DNA of 64,000 bases from Nageia nagi (taxonomy: Eukaryota > Pinophyta). Both the position numbers and the translations under genes were made by a program. The DNA lies in contig JBITNC010000001.1 in assembly GCA_050084985.1 (NCBI GenBank), positions 205,468,001 to 205,532,000 on the forward strand. Reading direction: 5' to 3'. The notes below the pieces were generated by a model. That model made no database searches. It was given only the letters and a program-made list of their open reading frames with translations, and had not been told where the DNA came from. Below, piece by piece: positions 20,018-33,290 of the stretch (position 1 is its first letter; each line of letters begins with the position of its first letter).

Positions 20018-23000
20018 TCATTTCAATGGATAAACAAGCGTTTGGAGAATTTGTACATTTTGCGTCCACTCCTTTCCCTGTTGCATACTCTGTCATATCA
20101 ATAACAAGTTAAAAAATATGTACCAGATCACTACATTAAGATATTACAAAATCATTTATTTCATTTTGATGTCATTATTGAAGATTGAAAGCCTTTTAAT
20201 TCCTAGTATATAACACAAATAATAGAATTTTTATAACAGAAAATTGTTCAGCACTCTCTTAACATGAATATCTCGTAACACATACTTCAGCAAGAAGTCC
20301 AGTAGAAAACAGTTCCTTTTGCTATTCATATCAATTGAAGTTTTCACGTCACAAAAAATCAGGTGCTCTACCAAGCACTTAAAAACACTTGCAAAAAGAA
20401 GTCATTTATATTAAAACTATCAATATTCTATTCTACTGCATCATTTCTTGAATTTATCCATTTTGTGACAATGAATACACCGTTAAAATGTAAGGTTGTA
20501 TTTGCTTGTTCAGACTAAGAACCATAGACTTCATTTTAATTATATCTTTCAGCTAATGCTCACATTAAAATAGCTGTGGCATACCTCTAAAGCCAAAAAG
20601 GCATCTTTCATAGCACGTCGCCGTGCACGTAAATCAGCTCTACGTAAATCAGCCTGAGAAAAGGACCTATATATAAGTTATTACTAAAGTACTAGAGCAT
20701 AATGTGAGCTTTAGTATTATTTTGTCAAATGGACACACAGAAATTTAAAAGTCATTGTGGCAGTGGATATGATTAGTTTCACATTATAACTTTGATGATT
20801 GGTCAAGAAGATTACTTCTAGAGCCCCATCATTCCAGTGGTTAGCCGCCGCAGTCTTCAATTTAGTTTGAGCTTTGTCTGTCAGACCCTTTATATGTGAC
20901 AACAAGCTTCATGAATACATTACTCTTCATAAATTCTCGTTTACAAAAGAAAGCAATGGAAAACAAAATAGTCTATTTGTTATCTAGTAAATTAAATATT
21001 CAGACATAATAGCATGTGTAAAAATACTTGACCTCTGCTAGTCGCTGAAGGCGTGCAGCCTTTTTCTTGACATTATTGTCAATCTTTCCAGTATCCTCTC
21101 TTGCACGAGCTATGTTTAAGTCAAATTACTTAGAATTAGGATGACTTATTACCAAATACGATGAAAATTGTTAAAAGAGTCTGAGGTTACATAAAAGAAG
21201 TTTCCAAAATGAGATTAATGTTACAACTAGATATTCACCATCAAGCTTGAGAAATTCAGAACCAAGAAATGCAACGTCCTGACGTGCACGGTCATTCAAT
21301 CTTGTGATCCCACTGTGACAAGATACAAAATGTTTTATGAGAGAAATAAAAGGAGGAAATTCAACACAGAAATTTACAAATAAAAAGTTTTATTCAGCAA
21401 CTGCAATATTTTCAGCAGGGTTTGATCTAATGCTGAACACTCTTTATTATATTTCAAAATTCCACTTCATTGTCAACAGAAATCTTCAAGCCTCATGTTT
21501 CAATACCCTAAGTGAAAACAAGATAACATAATTGACCACGTTCAGTAGGTTTCATTGTCATGTGATCGACCAAACATATGCCAATTGGCTAAATCCACCT
21601 TCCAAAAATACACAAGTCAACTACTACAAATAAAATTACCGTGAGAGTAGCACAATATCATTTCGCACCCGTTCATTCATAAATTTGGCATCATTGCAGG
21701 CATATTTCGCAGCTTTAGCTAAGCCTCGACAATAACCACAATGTGAGTCTGAGAATATAGATGGGCAGTCCCGTGTGCACATTGGATCTAAACTTTGCTT
21801 GTCATCATCTCCTGGACAAGCATCCTCCCTGGAAAACCATCCAATAATTTAGAAAATATGTTTTGAAAGTATATATGCATAAAAAAATATAGAATCTCAG
21901 ATTGGCTGTGAAACAATACTCCTAGAAGCCTCTAGTAATAAGTGTTCTTAAAATCATTCATGATCATGCCAATCTTAGCCCAGAGAAAAACAAATTTATG
22001 AATCAGCTTATGATCTTCTATCCTAATATAGTTGACATAAGAGTGATTTTGGCTCCAGGTGTACTCCGAACACATGAAGAATATAATCAAAATAATTTTG
22101 AAGTAAACAAACTAAGCAACATACCTAATAATTCTTCGAAAGTTTTGTACATCCATGGGATTACTTTGTATATTCATTTTGACTGCACTAAAGGGTCAAA
22201 ACAGCCTCACATGCACCTTTCAGTATGTATTTGTTCAATGTCATGTTCTTTGAAAGTAGACATCAAAATCTGAAGTTCAAACTACAATTATATATTTAAG
22301 TTCCTTTCATCCACAGCATTGAAATGTTTATGTATGTTTAACTTCTATAATCTATCATTAGTGTACTTCTTACTCTTTTAAGTAAGTAAACATTGGTACG
22401 AATAGCAAGCAAACAATAGTGTAAGTCCATGAAAATGTACTGAAGGCAGACTTGGAGATCAACACACTTGTAGAGAAAGCATCATGAACAAGATATTGAC
22501 AGCAGTCAAAGAGAAATTTCAGAAGTAGATATAGCATCTGTATTTAATCCTCCAGGTCAGTTATGACCATGATACATTTCAACCAGGTCTTGGTAAATCC
22601 CCTTACTCCAATCTCAAGGCCTCTAGTTCTGCTTCCTCTGGAAATTTGAGAATAAGCTTCATGCTGCTTTGTTGTTACATACGCATTTAGTTGTGTCAGT
22701 TCCCTTCTCGGACAAGTCCTATCTCCAAGCCCATACTTTTGATTACCATTGTAGGTGATGAAACAGAGGTTTAATTATCAACAGTGAAAAGGGGCAACTT
22801 GTTCTTATTAGCAGCAATAACAATATTCCTTTCTCTCCTTCCTATTTTCTTCTATCTCTTTTTGGCCTGCTTCTCAGGCCATCACTTTGTATTTACCTTT
22901 ATTTCTTTCCTTTTTGTTGGGTGCTTTTGCCCTCCCATTTCTTGATGTCTTTTTCACAGTCCGTTGAGCCCCCTTTGGCCCACCGTGGACATTAATAATA

Positions 23001-26000
23001 TTTCATTTCATTTCTAGACATACTACCACAATAGCAATTTGGTGCCATGATCCATAAGAAAATACAAAATAAGATTGAGCCATTTACTTGTGCCAAAATC
23101 AAGCATATTTGAGGTGACCAAAAATCCGAGGCACTGCTTAATTGGCAATTTTACTGAGGAGCTAACAACAGCAGGGATGACAAATAATGAATAAAACCAC
23201 TCCCTGGAAAATGGAAAGATTGGGAAACAGTTTGGTTGTACAAACTTATCACATATTTTCAAAAGGCTAGAGGGAGTGAACAGAGGAATACAAGAAATGG
23301 TACACCGATAAACAAACTAGTAAACTAGTCAATATAAAACAGTAAAAAAACAAATCTTCTGAGGGCCGTATACAAAAATGGAAAGAATAGAACAAAGGTT
23401 GTATAAACCACTCATAATACATGTTAATAGCAATCTTTATGCAAGTACCAAGAAAACAAGCAAACCCTCAAGGTTTTGCCTACTTGCAGCTGTGACAAGA
23501 CATGAAAGCAAGCAATTGACAAATAACAGCATAATGTTTTGCTGAAGAAAATGAGGAAGACAGCCCAAGCATTGAGCTAATAAATTAAATGTTTGGTATG
23601 CTGATGCAACACAAAAATACTAGGGTTGATGCATTGGACAGATCACATTGATGAAACGCAGAATAAGAGTGCCCAATAAATTATTGTATGATTTTCTACA
23701 TTAAAGGCCATGACCTTGGCCATTCAACTAGAGAATAATCCTACGGAAGAACCTCAAGTTCTAAATCCAATAGTAGTAGATATAAGTCTCTAAAGAACAG
23801 AAAAAAGTGATAAAATCACATTTTGAATAAGTATTAAATATCAGAATACAACGTAATAATTATGCTATGAACCTCACTCTAGTAGTATTTGTTAATATTA
23901 GCTTGGGTACATATGTTTTGTAAGTCGCCCATATGCTATATTAGAATAACTCTAGTAGTACTAATTAGCAATGTATACAAATTCAGGTTTAGGGCAAAAA
24001 CAGCTCCTGGCCAAATTAAAAAAATGGAAAAAAAATGCGGAAAAATACGAAGAGGAATACAGGGAGGGGAAAAATGTGAATAAATGACAAATACATGTTT
24101 ATTCAGAGAATTTGTAAACTATGCTAGTTAGTATCTAAGTTACTACATTTGTGTAATATCCCTTTCTAGATGATAGCAAGTTGTGGATCCTAGTCACATA
24201 TTTTTGTCGAGCAGCTGTGGCGAGTGGATGCTAGTGTATAGGAGGAATAAGTACGAGCAACCATAGCCATTTGTTTTGTATTGCTTTCTGGTGAATAAGA
24301 GGAAAATTCCTATATTTGAAGAATCTTCCTAATCTTTAGGAGGTTCAATTGAATTTTGCAGGGCCCTAGAGGTGTTATATGCTACCTTGGCTTTCGTTTG
24401 GTATAATCCATAATCATATCAGAGATTTTAATGGGAGATTATGGTTAAATAAAGGCTCTATGAAGGCTAATCCTACTTTCAAGGCTACATTTAAGGATGG
24501 ACACTTTGGATTAGGTCATGTATATAGTCAGTGGATTCAGCTTCAAATCTTCCGATTTTAGTTTTTGACACTCTAGGTATCCAAGATGTTAATGTAAGTT
24601 ACGATATGACCTTTGAGAAAAGATCTAGTATTTCTATTACGGAATTTAATTCAATTTCATGTCATTATAGATACATTAGAATTTTGACTTACAACCCAAG
24701 AAAAGAATCTAACATCTAATGTTGTAACACTTGATATTAAAAGGTATAAATTCTAATACATTAGCTAATTTCTAAAGAGTGGAGTTGAAAAGAGATTATT
24801 TTGAAAAATCCTTTCTATTCTTCTTGGAGTGGTTGTGTAATAGCATAAGCTAGTAGACTTGAGGACGAAAACCTTCAAATCTCAAAAGCAAAGGACAAAA
24901 CTTGTGTATTTATAGCAAGGGAAACCCTAAGACCCCATTTACAAAAAGTTGTACAATAAATGCATTTAGGCCAACTAGCAATTATAAATGTGCTTAAGGG
25001 AGGTATAAATAGTCAGCTACTAATCTAATGTCAAAAACATTAAAAATAATGTTAACTTCGATGTCTACGTTACCCAAGATCCCTTAACCTAACAATAATA
25101 AGAAATGTTCGGTATGGTTAGAATGTAGTGGTAATATAGCATGTAATTTGTTGGTTCAACCATGATCCTTAGACCTTAATTTGAGCAAAAGGTTGATATG
25201 CGAACATATGTTATCCTAGAGCAAAGGAAGAGAAAATAGTGGACCATAATAGAATGAGTCCAAAGGTGATTCATCTTGTGTATACATTATAATGGGTCGA
25301 ACAACAAGCAAACAATCAAAGCCTTTGGTAGTTCTATAAACTTCATTGACATTTGAACCAAAATTGTTGACAGGTGTCCAACACTCTAGGTAGACCAACC
25401 AAACTCATGGGTCTACCATTAGTCATCCATTAGTGCTATGATTTATCATTCCTCAATCAATGTCATTGTCGTTAAGCCATCAAATAATATTTTGTTGACC
25501 AAAGTTGTTGGTTGCTGAATGAGAAATCACCCATTCATTGACCAAAATTGTTGGTTGACCATTGGTCAATCATGGTGATTGACAATCAACCTTCTATTGT
25601 TCAACATCATCGATGTAGAATTAGTCCATGGCTAGATTGATGGTCGATCATTCATCATTGATGTTATGGGTTGATCGTTCATCAACAATATTGTTGGACT
25701 ATCATTAGTTGGCCATTAGGTTGATGAATCTCGATTTGTCAACCAAAGTCATTAGTTGGTCATCATGATGACAATGAACAATTCATCTACCAACATCATC
25801 GATCAATTGTTAAGGCTTTAGGCCATCAAATGATCATTCATGATCTAAAGACATTGGATAATCATGGTCATGGGGGTTGAAAATGAACTATTCATCGACG
25901 ATGTTGTTGGCTGATCATTAGTCCATCATTGGGCCAGCAAACAATTAATTTGTTGATCATTGGGCTGCCAGACAACCATTCATCGACCACTAGGTCGTTG

Positions 26001-29000
26001 GTCAATTGAAGTCATTGGTCATCTATTTCTTAAGTCATTGAATGACTATTATCAACCATGGGGATCGATAACCAACTGTTCATCAACCATTGCTCAACCA
26101 TAAGCCCCATAAGTTGATTGTGGAGTGGCCATTAATGCAATAAGCCAACAATGTAATGCCTATATGTGTCATGGTTGGTGGTAGTTTCGTGATTGATCAA
26201 CAAGGATGTTGACTATTTATGGTTACAACCATAGAGACTATTAACAATCCCTTCAAATTGCTGATCGTCTAGTCAACGTAAGTAGGACTTTTCAACTATA
26301 TTAGAACAATACCCTAAGCAATTTAAACTAATTACCAAACACAATTGAGGTGTGAGGTGTTTTCTACAAGTAAAAGATTCATTGTGCGAAAAATATATTT
26401 AGAATGAATCTCTCACCCTGAAGTTGATTAATTAAGTCAACAATGTGAGGAAAAGGATATTGATTCTCAATGGTAATTTTGTTAAGTGTTTTAAATTAAT
26501 ATGAAAATGCCAAGATCCATCATTCTTAACAAAAAGATGAAAGATGCCAAAAAACAAACATGGCAGGATTGATAAATCCTTTGGAGAGTATATCAAGAAT
26601 ATTATGGTTGGTTTCTTCATTCTTGGTCATTAAACTATGATACAATTGGGAATTAGTAAAAGAATGGCAGGAAATTCGAGGAGTGTACTATTCAAATACT
26701 GATATAATAATGTTCATACTATGCATGTAATTTAAACAAGTACATGTTTAATAGACCATGCACTAGCATGCATGATAACCAATGCGCATAACCTCACAAC
26801 TATTGTTGCTTGGTTTGTGGTAGCTAAAGCTGACTGTGTTTCGATGAATAAAAATTATATAAAATTATAAATTGGTAAGTCGAAGTCTTGATGATTATGA
26901 TGGTCAATCATTCATCTTGATGTTATGGGTTGAACATTCATCAACAACATTATTGGACTATCATTGGTTGGCAATTAAGTTGATACATCTCCATTCATTA
27001 ACCAAAGTCGTTAGTTGGTCATGAGGCTGATGGTGAAAAGTTCATCAACCAACATCATTGGTCAACCATTAAGGCATTAGGCCATCAGACAATCGTTCAT
27101 GATCCAAAGATGTTGGATAATCGTGGTCTGGGGACCAATAATGGACTATTCATTGACAATGTTGTTAGCTGATCATTAGTCCATCATTGGACCATCAAAC
27201 AATTAGTTTGTTGATCATTGGGCTGCCAGACAATCATTCATCGACCACTAGGCTGTTGGTCAATTGGTTAGCTATTTATTATGTCATTGAATGACTATTG
27301 TCAACCATGGGAATTGGTAATTGATTGTTCATTAACCATTGCTCTAAAATAGGCCCCATTGGTTGATTGTGGAGTGACCACTGATGCAATAAGACAACAG
27401 TGTAATGTCTATATGTGTCATGGTTGGTGGTAGTTTGGTGACTAATCAACAAGGTTGTTGAATATTTACGGTTACAGCCATAGAGACTGTTAACAATCCA
27501 TTCAAATTGGTGACCGTCAAGTCAACATCAAGTAAGACTTTTCAACTATATTAGAACAATACCCTAAGCAGTTTAAGCTTATTACCAAACACAATTGAGG
27601 TATGAGGTGTTTTCTGCAAGGAAAAGATTCAATGTGCATAAAAGAGATTTTGTAATAGGGTCTTTAGGTGTTTTCTATTGGGACTACATAATACATGACA
27701 ACATCCATCGATAAGTACATAACACTGCTGCCCCTATCAACATATGGCTATAAAAGACAACATAGATAGGAAGGAAGACTCAGCTCTAGAGGAGGAAGGA
27801 AAGATGCACCTGCTAGTGTCAATAAGGTAGTCCTCTTAGAGTGGGAAGAAGCAGGTATCTAGATTCATATGACAGTACCATTTGCTTTGGGCAATCTGTA
27901 CTTATATGCTTGAAAAACAGTTCAGCATTCATTTTTTGAGAATATCTTGTACATGATATTCTACCGTAATCAATAGTCAATGCTCAAGTGAAGATCTATT
28001 CTAATCATAGGAGTCAAATTCTTTGTGTCTAGAAAGTACTCACTGGTGATCTTGCCAAGTTGATCAAAATGAGTACTCACATTCATCTCGTACGTTTTTA
28101 AGGTTGATCAAGTTTTTGTTAGTTAGTTGATTCCATAATTTTTGCCAATTTTTTTAGTGAATCATGAGTTAACTTTTGCCTAGTTATTTAAAAAAATCAA
28201 TATTCTTTGCTGAGCTAAAAGCTTGCCTAGTCCGAGTTTAGCTATTATGATTGTAATCAAGCTACAATAGTCAGAGCAGACCTAGCATGTTGTACAAATC
28301 AAAAACCACAACGTGCAACTTGTCCAGCAATAAAATTGAGAAGTAGTAAGATTGAAATAAGAAATTTACTTTTGAGTAAGTGATCAATTAGATAAAAACA
28401 AAAGTAAAATATGAATGTTTGAGTGAAAAACCAATCTGATAAAATGAAAAGCATTAGCATATGATTGTAAAGTTAGAAGAAATGTGTGCATGCAAATGGT
28501 GTTTGGGAAGGTGATATACTAAAAAAAAATAGTTGTTGAAGAATCACAACTATAAATAAAGCCAAATTTCCAATGTTTAAAAACACAGAAGATCCATCTT
28601 ATCCAACTCTATGGACCAACAACTACCAAAAAACTCAGAATACAATTTGGGTGCACTTTTGCAGTGTCATCCTCCAAAAAGAGACCAACATCAGTAATTC
28701 AAGCCCATATTAAAACCATAGAACAGTATAGGAACATGTGATACATGCGAGTCAAAGAACTAGCTCTTTATACTGAAAAACTTACAGTAAACAACTGTTT
28801 TCTTCTGCACTAGCCAGTATTGCATTATGAATATCTACTCAATGATCAATAAGTTGTCTTATCAATAACAAGATAAGCGAGCCCTTCTAACAATTACCTT
28901 TTTGCCTCTGGATAGCATTCACAATGTAGGGTTGATGTATCTGATAAGATGTCTTCACAATTTGTAGGACACTCTTGGACTTCACTCCTTCGAGCACAAG

Positions 29001-29253
29001 AAATGTGATGCAAAAAGTGAAATTTTGCATCTCGGAAATTTTTTTGATTAGTCACTCCATGTCCTCGCCAATTTCCCATTGAGACTGACTCTTTTGTACT
29101 CGCAAACCACTGACCTTTGTATTTAAGCTGTGCAGATAACCATGTGCATTGTAATTTTTTTGAGACATTGTAACTTGCAGCATGGGAATTGCCCTTGTTA
29201 AGAAGCCCAGTTTCCAAGGGTCTATTGAGAATCTTGTATGGTGGCAAAGCCAT
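20018..29253 (-). CDS. Spliced plant gene of unknown function (7 exons, 302 codons)
   Basis: Exons in coding order: 29253-28898, 21828-21640, 21312-21239, 21109-21033, 20887-20816, 20653-20585, 20089-20018. All introns have GT/AG ends, the phases join correctly, and the total is 909 nt (divisible by 3) with no internal stop. Start MALPPYKILNRP, stop TGA at 20018-20020. The first ~75 residues are basic and Ser/Asn/Thr-rich with few acidic residues, compatible with an organelle transit peptide. A Cys-rich middle (CPTNC, CECY, CTRDC, CGYC) could bind metal or form disulfides. The C-terminal half is strongly charged and helical (NDRARQDVAFLG, LDARAREDTGKID, ADLRRADLRARRRAMKDAF). It resembles a conserved, uncharacterised plant protein that I cannot name. 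My unverified impression is that homologues are longer, so exon 7 may be wrong and the true 3' exons lost to F2 or outside the window. Exons 1-6 are secure, exon 7 about 0.35. Confidence 0.8.
25440..26395. repeat. TTGACCA/TGGTCAA-rich repeat, copy 1
   Basis: Dense degenerate copies of TTGGTTGACCATTGGTCAA-like words, including the palindrome TTGACCATTGGTCAA near 25555. From about 25640 the sequence matches 26896-27645 in direct orientation at roughly 80 percent by eye. Confidence 0.7.
26420..26640 (-). pseudogene. Ty3/gypsy reverse-transcriptase relic
   Basis: The minus-strand frame 26620-26432 contains FHLFVKNDGSWHFHINLKHL and LPLRINILFLTL, a decayed version of the RT segment PVLLVKKKDGS...DYRALN...PIP. 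It lies between the two direct repeat copies, so the three may be the remains of one small LTR element. Confidence 0.5.
26896..27645. repeat. TTGACCA/TGGTCAA-rich repeat, copy 2
   Basis: Direct repeat of 25640-26395, about 1255 bp downstream. Shared landmarks include GATGTTATGGGTTGA, CATTGGGCTGCCAGACAA and AACACAATTGAGGT near the right ends. Confidence 0.7.
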
Positions 29254-30730
29254 TTCCAATGCAATCTCTAGAAGCAGAAGAGCAGTCACAAAAAGAGATT
29301 ATTCACAAAAGGATGTTAAAGCCAGGTCTACTGGAATATGGATAGTCGTTAGGCCATCTTTTCTTGGATTATGTAGCATCATTCCTGAAATGAAGGGAAA
29401 GAGCATTTAACAATATTTAGATAATTTTATTTTCAAAAAAATATCAGTCAAGATTTTATACCTGCATGTTCAGAAAAATTATCCACATATGCATTTACTT
29501 CCAAATCCAAACCTTATGTTAGGTGAAGGTCTGCCTGGATGAAATAAAATCTCCCAAAATTAATAAAAAAAAATCAATTATTCCATAATCAATATAAAGA
29601 AAAGGTAGAGACCAAGGAAGATGCATTATACTTGAGCTCTAGGAAAAAGATCTAGACATAAACTAGATATTTGAATGGGGTCTAACCCAAATTTAATCAA
29701 GCAACAAGTGGTTTTTGCTTGTAAACAACTCTATTTGATTTGTGGTAACATCGTCTTTTTGTTGATATGGATAGATTTTGAAAAACAAAAATCATAATAC
29801 AACCGATGTGTTATTGCAATCACAATGCAAGATTGTCAATGTTTATTGTTTATTGACTATGCTGGATGCATAAGGGTCACTCATAGAGGTCTAATGATTA
29901 GTATACATAAAATATGTCCTAAAAGTTACATGACAAATACTAATCACCTGCTCATATGAATTGCATTTCAAGTCTAGGTCACTACTTGTGTTCCAAAAGT
30001 CTCAAGAGTATTTATTAGATTTCCTTCCATATTTAAAGTAGCTGGGTGATCTAAAGAATAGGGTTTAGTTTAATATCTTAGTATGATTATGTGGAAGCCC
30101 TGTCAGCATTGTGAGCACTAGTAAATGCAATCCTATGAACTTCCTATGACCTTTGGGATTCCTCCCACACACAAATCCAAAAATAGATAAACTCTAAATA
30201 TTTTATCACATCTACATATAACTTCAAAAATTAATAATAATACAATCAACCTTAATCTCTCTAAGGATTAGGTTTCCAACATTCCCCCCTTTAATCCGAA
30301 AGGGATGAAGAAAGGAATGAAAACAAAAAGATATGCCCAAAGGTGTGTAGAACATTCTCCTCCAAAACAAAATGCAATCTCCTCACAAATAAACACCTCA
30401 AGGATTAAACCCACATTCCCCCTTAATCCTAAAGAAAACAGCGTACCAAAACTAATCATGATAAATTATGTAGTCCTCATAAACTTTGTTATTGCAATGT
30501 GCAATCATACTATGAGCTGATTCAAGAACTTTGTCCCCATAAGCCATCTTGTTTTTGTCTTCATAATGATCCCTCTTCTATTTCATCTTTTACAATGGAA
30601 CCCAACAATTTTTGGCATCATATAACTTTTGCTCACAACGATCACAAAATGGTGTAATTCTCTCTCCTTGATTTTGTGTGCACCCCTTGCTTTGTAGATA
30701 TTCTTTCCTTTTCCCTTTGACCTACCTTTT
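29254..30730. other. Upstream flank of the host gene, no further gene recognised
   Basis: Contains the presumed promoter and 5' UTR of the minus-strand gene starting at 29253. I could not assign a TATA box or transcription start. The rest is A/T-rich with short frames only. Confidence 0.45.
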
Positions 30731-30739
30731 GTTGTGCCA

Positions 30740-32105
30740 ACACAACAACCCCTAAAAAATTTGCATTTTCGAGGACCCTCACAAATTAGAGCATTAAGAC
30801 ATGGAAGAAATTTTTCAAGGAAATGCATGCATCGTAGATCAGCAAGAAGAAACATGACAAGATTTGCACTTTCATGATGAAAACAAGTTGAAAAAGTGTC
30901 ATTGTGCCTATGGCGCATGTTTTGAGGGACACGCTTTTGCATGCACCCTAAATCGTGCGCCCTCCTTCATGTTGCATATTTCGAACTTAGTCTTGCATTT
31001 TCAGTTTTAAAACTGCATTTTTTCATGTCCATCATACTGTAAAAGATTGCATCCCCTCCATTGCATTCTCTTTCGAGGGTCATTCTAGTCATTTTGAAGG
31101 AAAATTTGCATTATGTCCCTGAGCGCATGTTTTAAGGGACATGCTTTTTGCATGTCCCCAAAACGATGCGACCAAGATCAATGAAGCAGTCTCTATACTT
31201 AAGACAATTTTCAAGTTGTGCGAAAAAGGAAAAGAGTGCATGCTTTGAGGTACATGCTTTTGCACATCCCCTAAACGGTGCGCCCAGGCTAAAGAGAAGT
31301 CTCGGTACTTGGTCATTTTTTTGGAGAAAATCATGAGGAAGGCCGAGCCCATGTTTTGAGGTACATGCTTTTGCATTGAAAGGTGTGCCACAAGCTAGGT
31401 GCATGTTTTTCAAGGTATGCTTGAGCACCCATGCAAAAACTTGCGCCAACTCTTAACGTACTAGCCCAAGAATAATTTCACCAAGTGTAAGATCCAAAAA
31501 AACAAGGGCCTAGGCACATGCTTCCAAGTACATGCTTTTGCACCCATCTCAAAAGGTGCGACCGAATTGCAAAGGCTTCTAAAGGTGATGGAAAGACATG
31601 CTTTTGCAAGTCCTCTAATCGATGCACCCATTATCCCAGCTCCATCATTTGACCCCATTTCAGCCCAATCATAAGGTGACATGTGGCAAGTTGAAAAGTA
31701 TATATATCAAGTCACCCCTTATCATTCAACCACTTCATTTCTGATCAAGTCCTCCAGTTGCACCATTTCTAGAACATGCTTAAGCACTCATCTCAATCGG
31801 TGCACCCAAGAGAAATAAGGATTTGAGAGTCATTTGGACTACCAGTAGCCATTTTTGAAGAGGGTGAACTGGACCTCAAGGTCCATTTTTTGTAATTCAC
31901 TTTGCATCGTTTTGACTTAGTTTACCCTAAACTGACCTATGCGCATGCTATCTTACTAGTGGTTTAAGGACTCATCCGAAATGGTGCACCCAAGTCCAAA
32001 CTCAAGAAATTGGCTAAGTATACATCATTGTTCGGTGCATTTCATTCTCCCTTCAGTTTTCCATAAGAGTTCTAGGCGCATGTTTTGAGGAACATGAAAA
32101 AGTGT
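30740..32105 (+). repeat. Hairpin-repeat block H1 (LTR-like)
   Basis: Begins with CCCCTAAAAAATTTGCATTTT (30749-30769), the same kind of opening as H2 at 34463. It holds at least seven units of the form GCATGTTTT...TTTTGCACCC...AAAACGNTGCGACC (near 30910, 31122, 31237, 31347, 31399, 31515, 31595). A CTCCATCATTTGACCCC segment and a TATA-like TATATATCAAG near 31700 match H2 at 35737-35800. Confidence 0.6.
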
Positions 32106-33290
32106 TAGGAAGGAAATCTTTCCTCTTACTCGACGATCGCCTGAACGATTAAGACGGGAAAGCGACCCAACATTTAGGTGAGAACACGTTACTGAACTCC
32201 TCTTATAAGGACTGATACCCCAAGTTTTCTATCAAAAAGCCCGTGTCATTAATACGAGCTTTAAATGACGTAGGTCTTGTTTGGGAATCAGCTAGTGGTG
32301 TAGTAGAGGTAGTAACTGTTAACACACTTTTTTTTTGTGGGGACTGAGGTGTCTTATCTTACTATAGTTCTAAAGTTGCTATAGGTTTAAAGAAAGTGTA
32401 AAATAAAGAAAAGAAAAATGAGAATCAGGCTGGATACTGGCTAGATTTCAAAGAGGTAGTCACAATGCAGCATTGTCTAAACTTTCTTTCTCTCGGATCG
32501 GTTAAGAAATCTTGTTCAACTCAATCAAGTCTTTGAAAAGAATGACTATTGTCCAATCATTCCAAAGATGAGCAAAAAGCAAAATTGATTATCGGTACTT
32601 TGCAAGCAAGACCGATGCAATCAAATGGACTAAGCATGAGTGAAGGTGAATAGTTTTGAACAAGAAGTCTAGGAAGATGTCTTAAGAGAAAGTCGGTTCA
32701 AAATACTAAACATTTAACAAGCAAGTAATGGATTAGCAACAATTCAAGACAATTCAAACATTTTGGAAAAGTTTCCAATAAATTCTCCTAAAACTTGAAA
32801 GTTTTCAAAGAGAAGGCACGAAATTATTCGAATTACAGAAATTGTTCTTAAAGGATCAATCCACCACTCCAATAGATGAAAACATACTTTGAATCAACAT
32901 GTAGCCACTTGTATTATGATTGCAAAAGAGTTATGCATGAGTACATTAATTTGCCCCTCAATTACAAAAAATTTCAATTTTCATGAAAATTGGCCTTTTT
33001 TTTTGACATGAACATTTTAATCAAAAAAGTGACCCCCTATGGTATATTTATAGACTTTTTAGGTCAAATTTGAGTGTGTTGCCCTAATTCTTAAAAAAGC
33101 TTTAAAATGCTAATTTGAATGCTAAATTGAGATTACAATGTCATTTTAGTGGGAGAACAATACTTATCCCACTCAAATATGCTACAAATAAAATATTTAC
33201 AAAAATTGATGCCCTTTGGCATGAATTTCGAGGCATTTTGCATGAATTTGGCAAAATTTGGAGCTTCAAATCATCATTCCGGATCCTTCT
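32106..33290 (-). repeat. D2 LTR-like block (minus orientation)
   Basis: 33070-33290 is the reverse complement of 14570-14770 in D1, including the inverted repeat TTTAGTGGGA (33145-33154) / TCCCACT (33167-33173) and TTGCCCTAATTCTT. The rest to about 32106 is assigned by position, by analogy with D1. It separates hairpin blocks H1 and H2. Confidence 0.5.

Larger units (their letters stand above)
21829..28897 (-). other. 7.07 kb first intron of the host gene
   Basis: The donor is GTAATTG after codon phase 2 and the acceptor TTTTCCAG before G|GAG. About 22.0-25.4 kb shows no gene or clear element. 25.4-27.6 kb holds a palindrome-rich duplicated repeat around a reverse-transcriptase relic. 27.65-28.9 kb shows nothing recognisable. 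Long repeat-laden introns are common in conifers. Confidence 0.65.

Noticed and set aside
31132-31449. Minus-strand ORFs of about 100 codons (31089-31391, 31132-31449)
   Set aside because: They are translations of the hairpin repeats; the peptide repeats (KACTSKH) mirror the DNA repeat.
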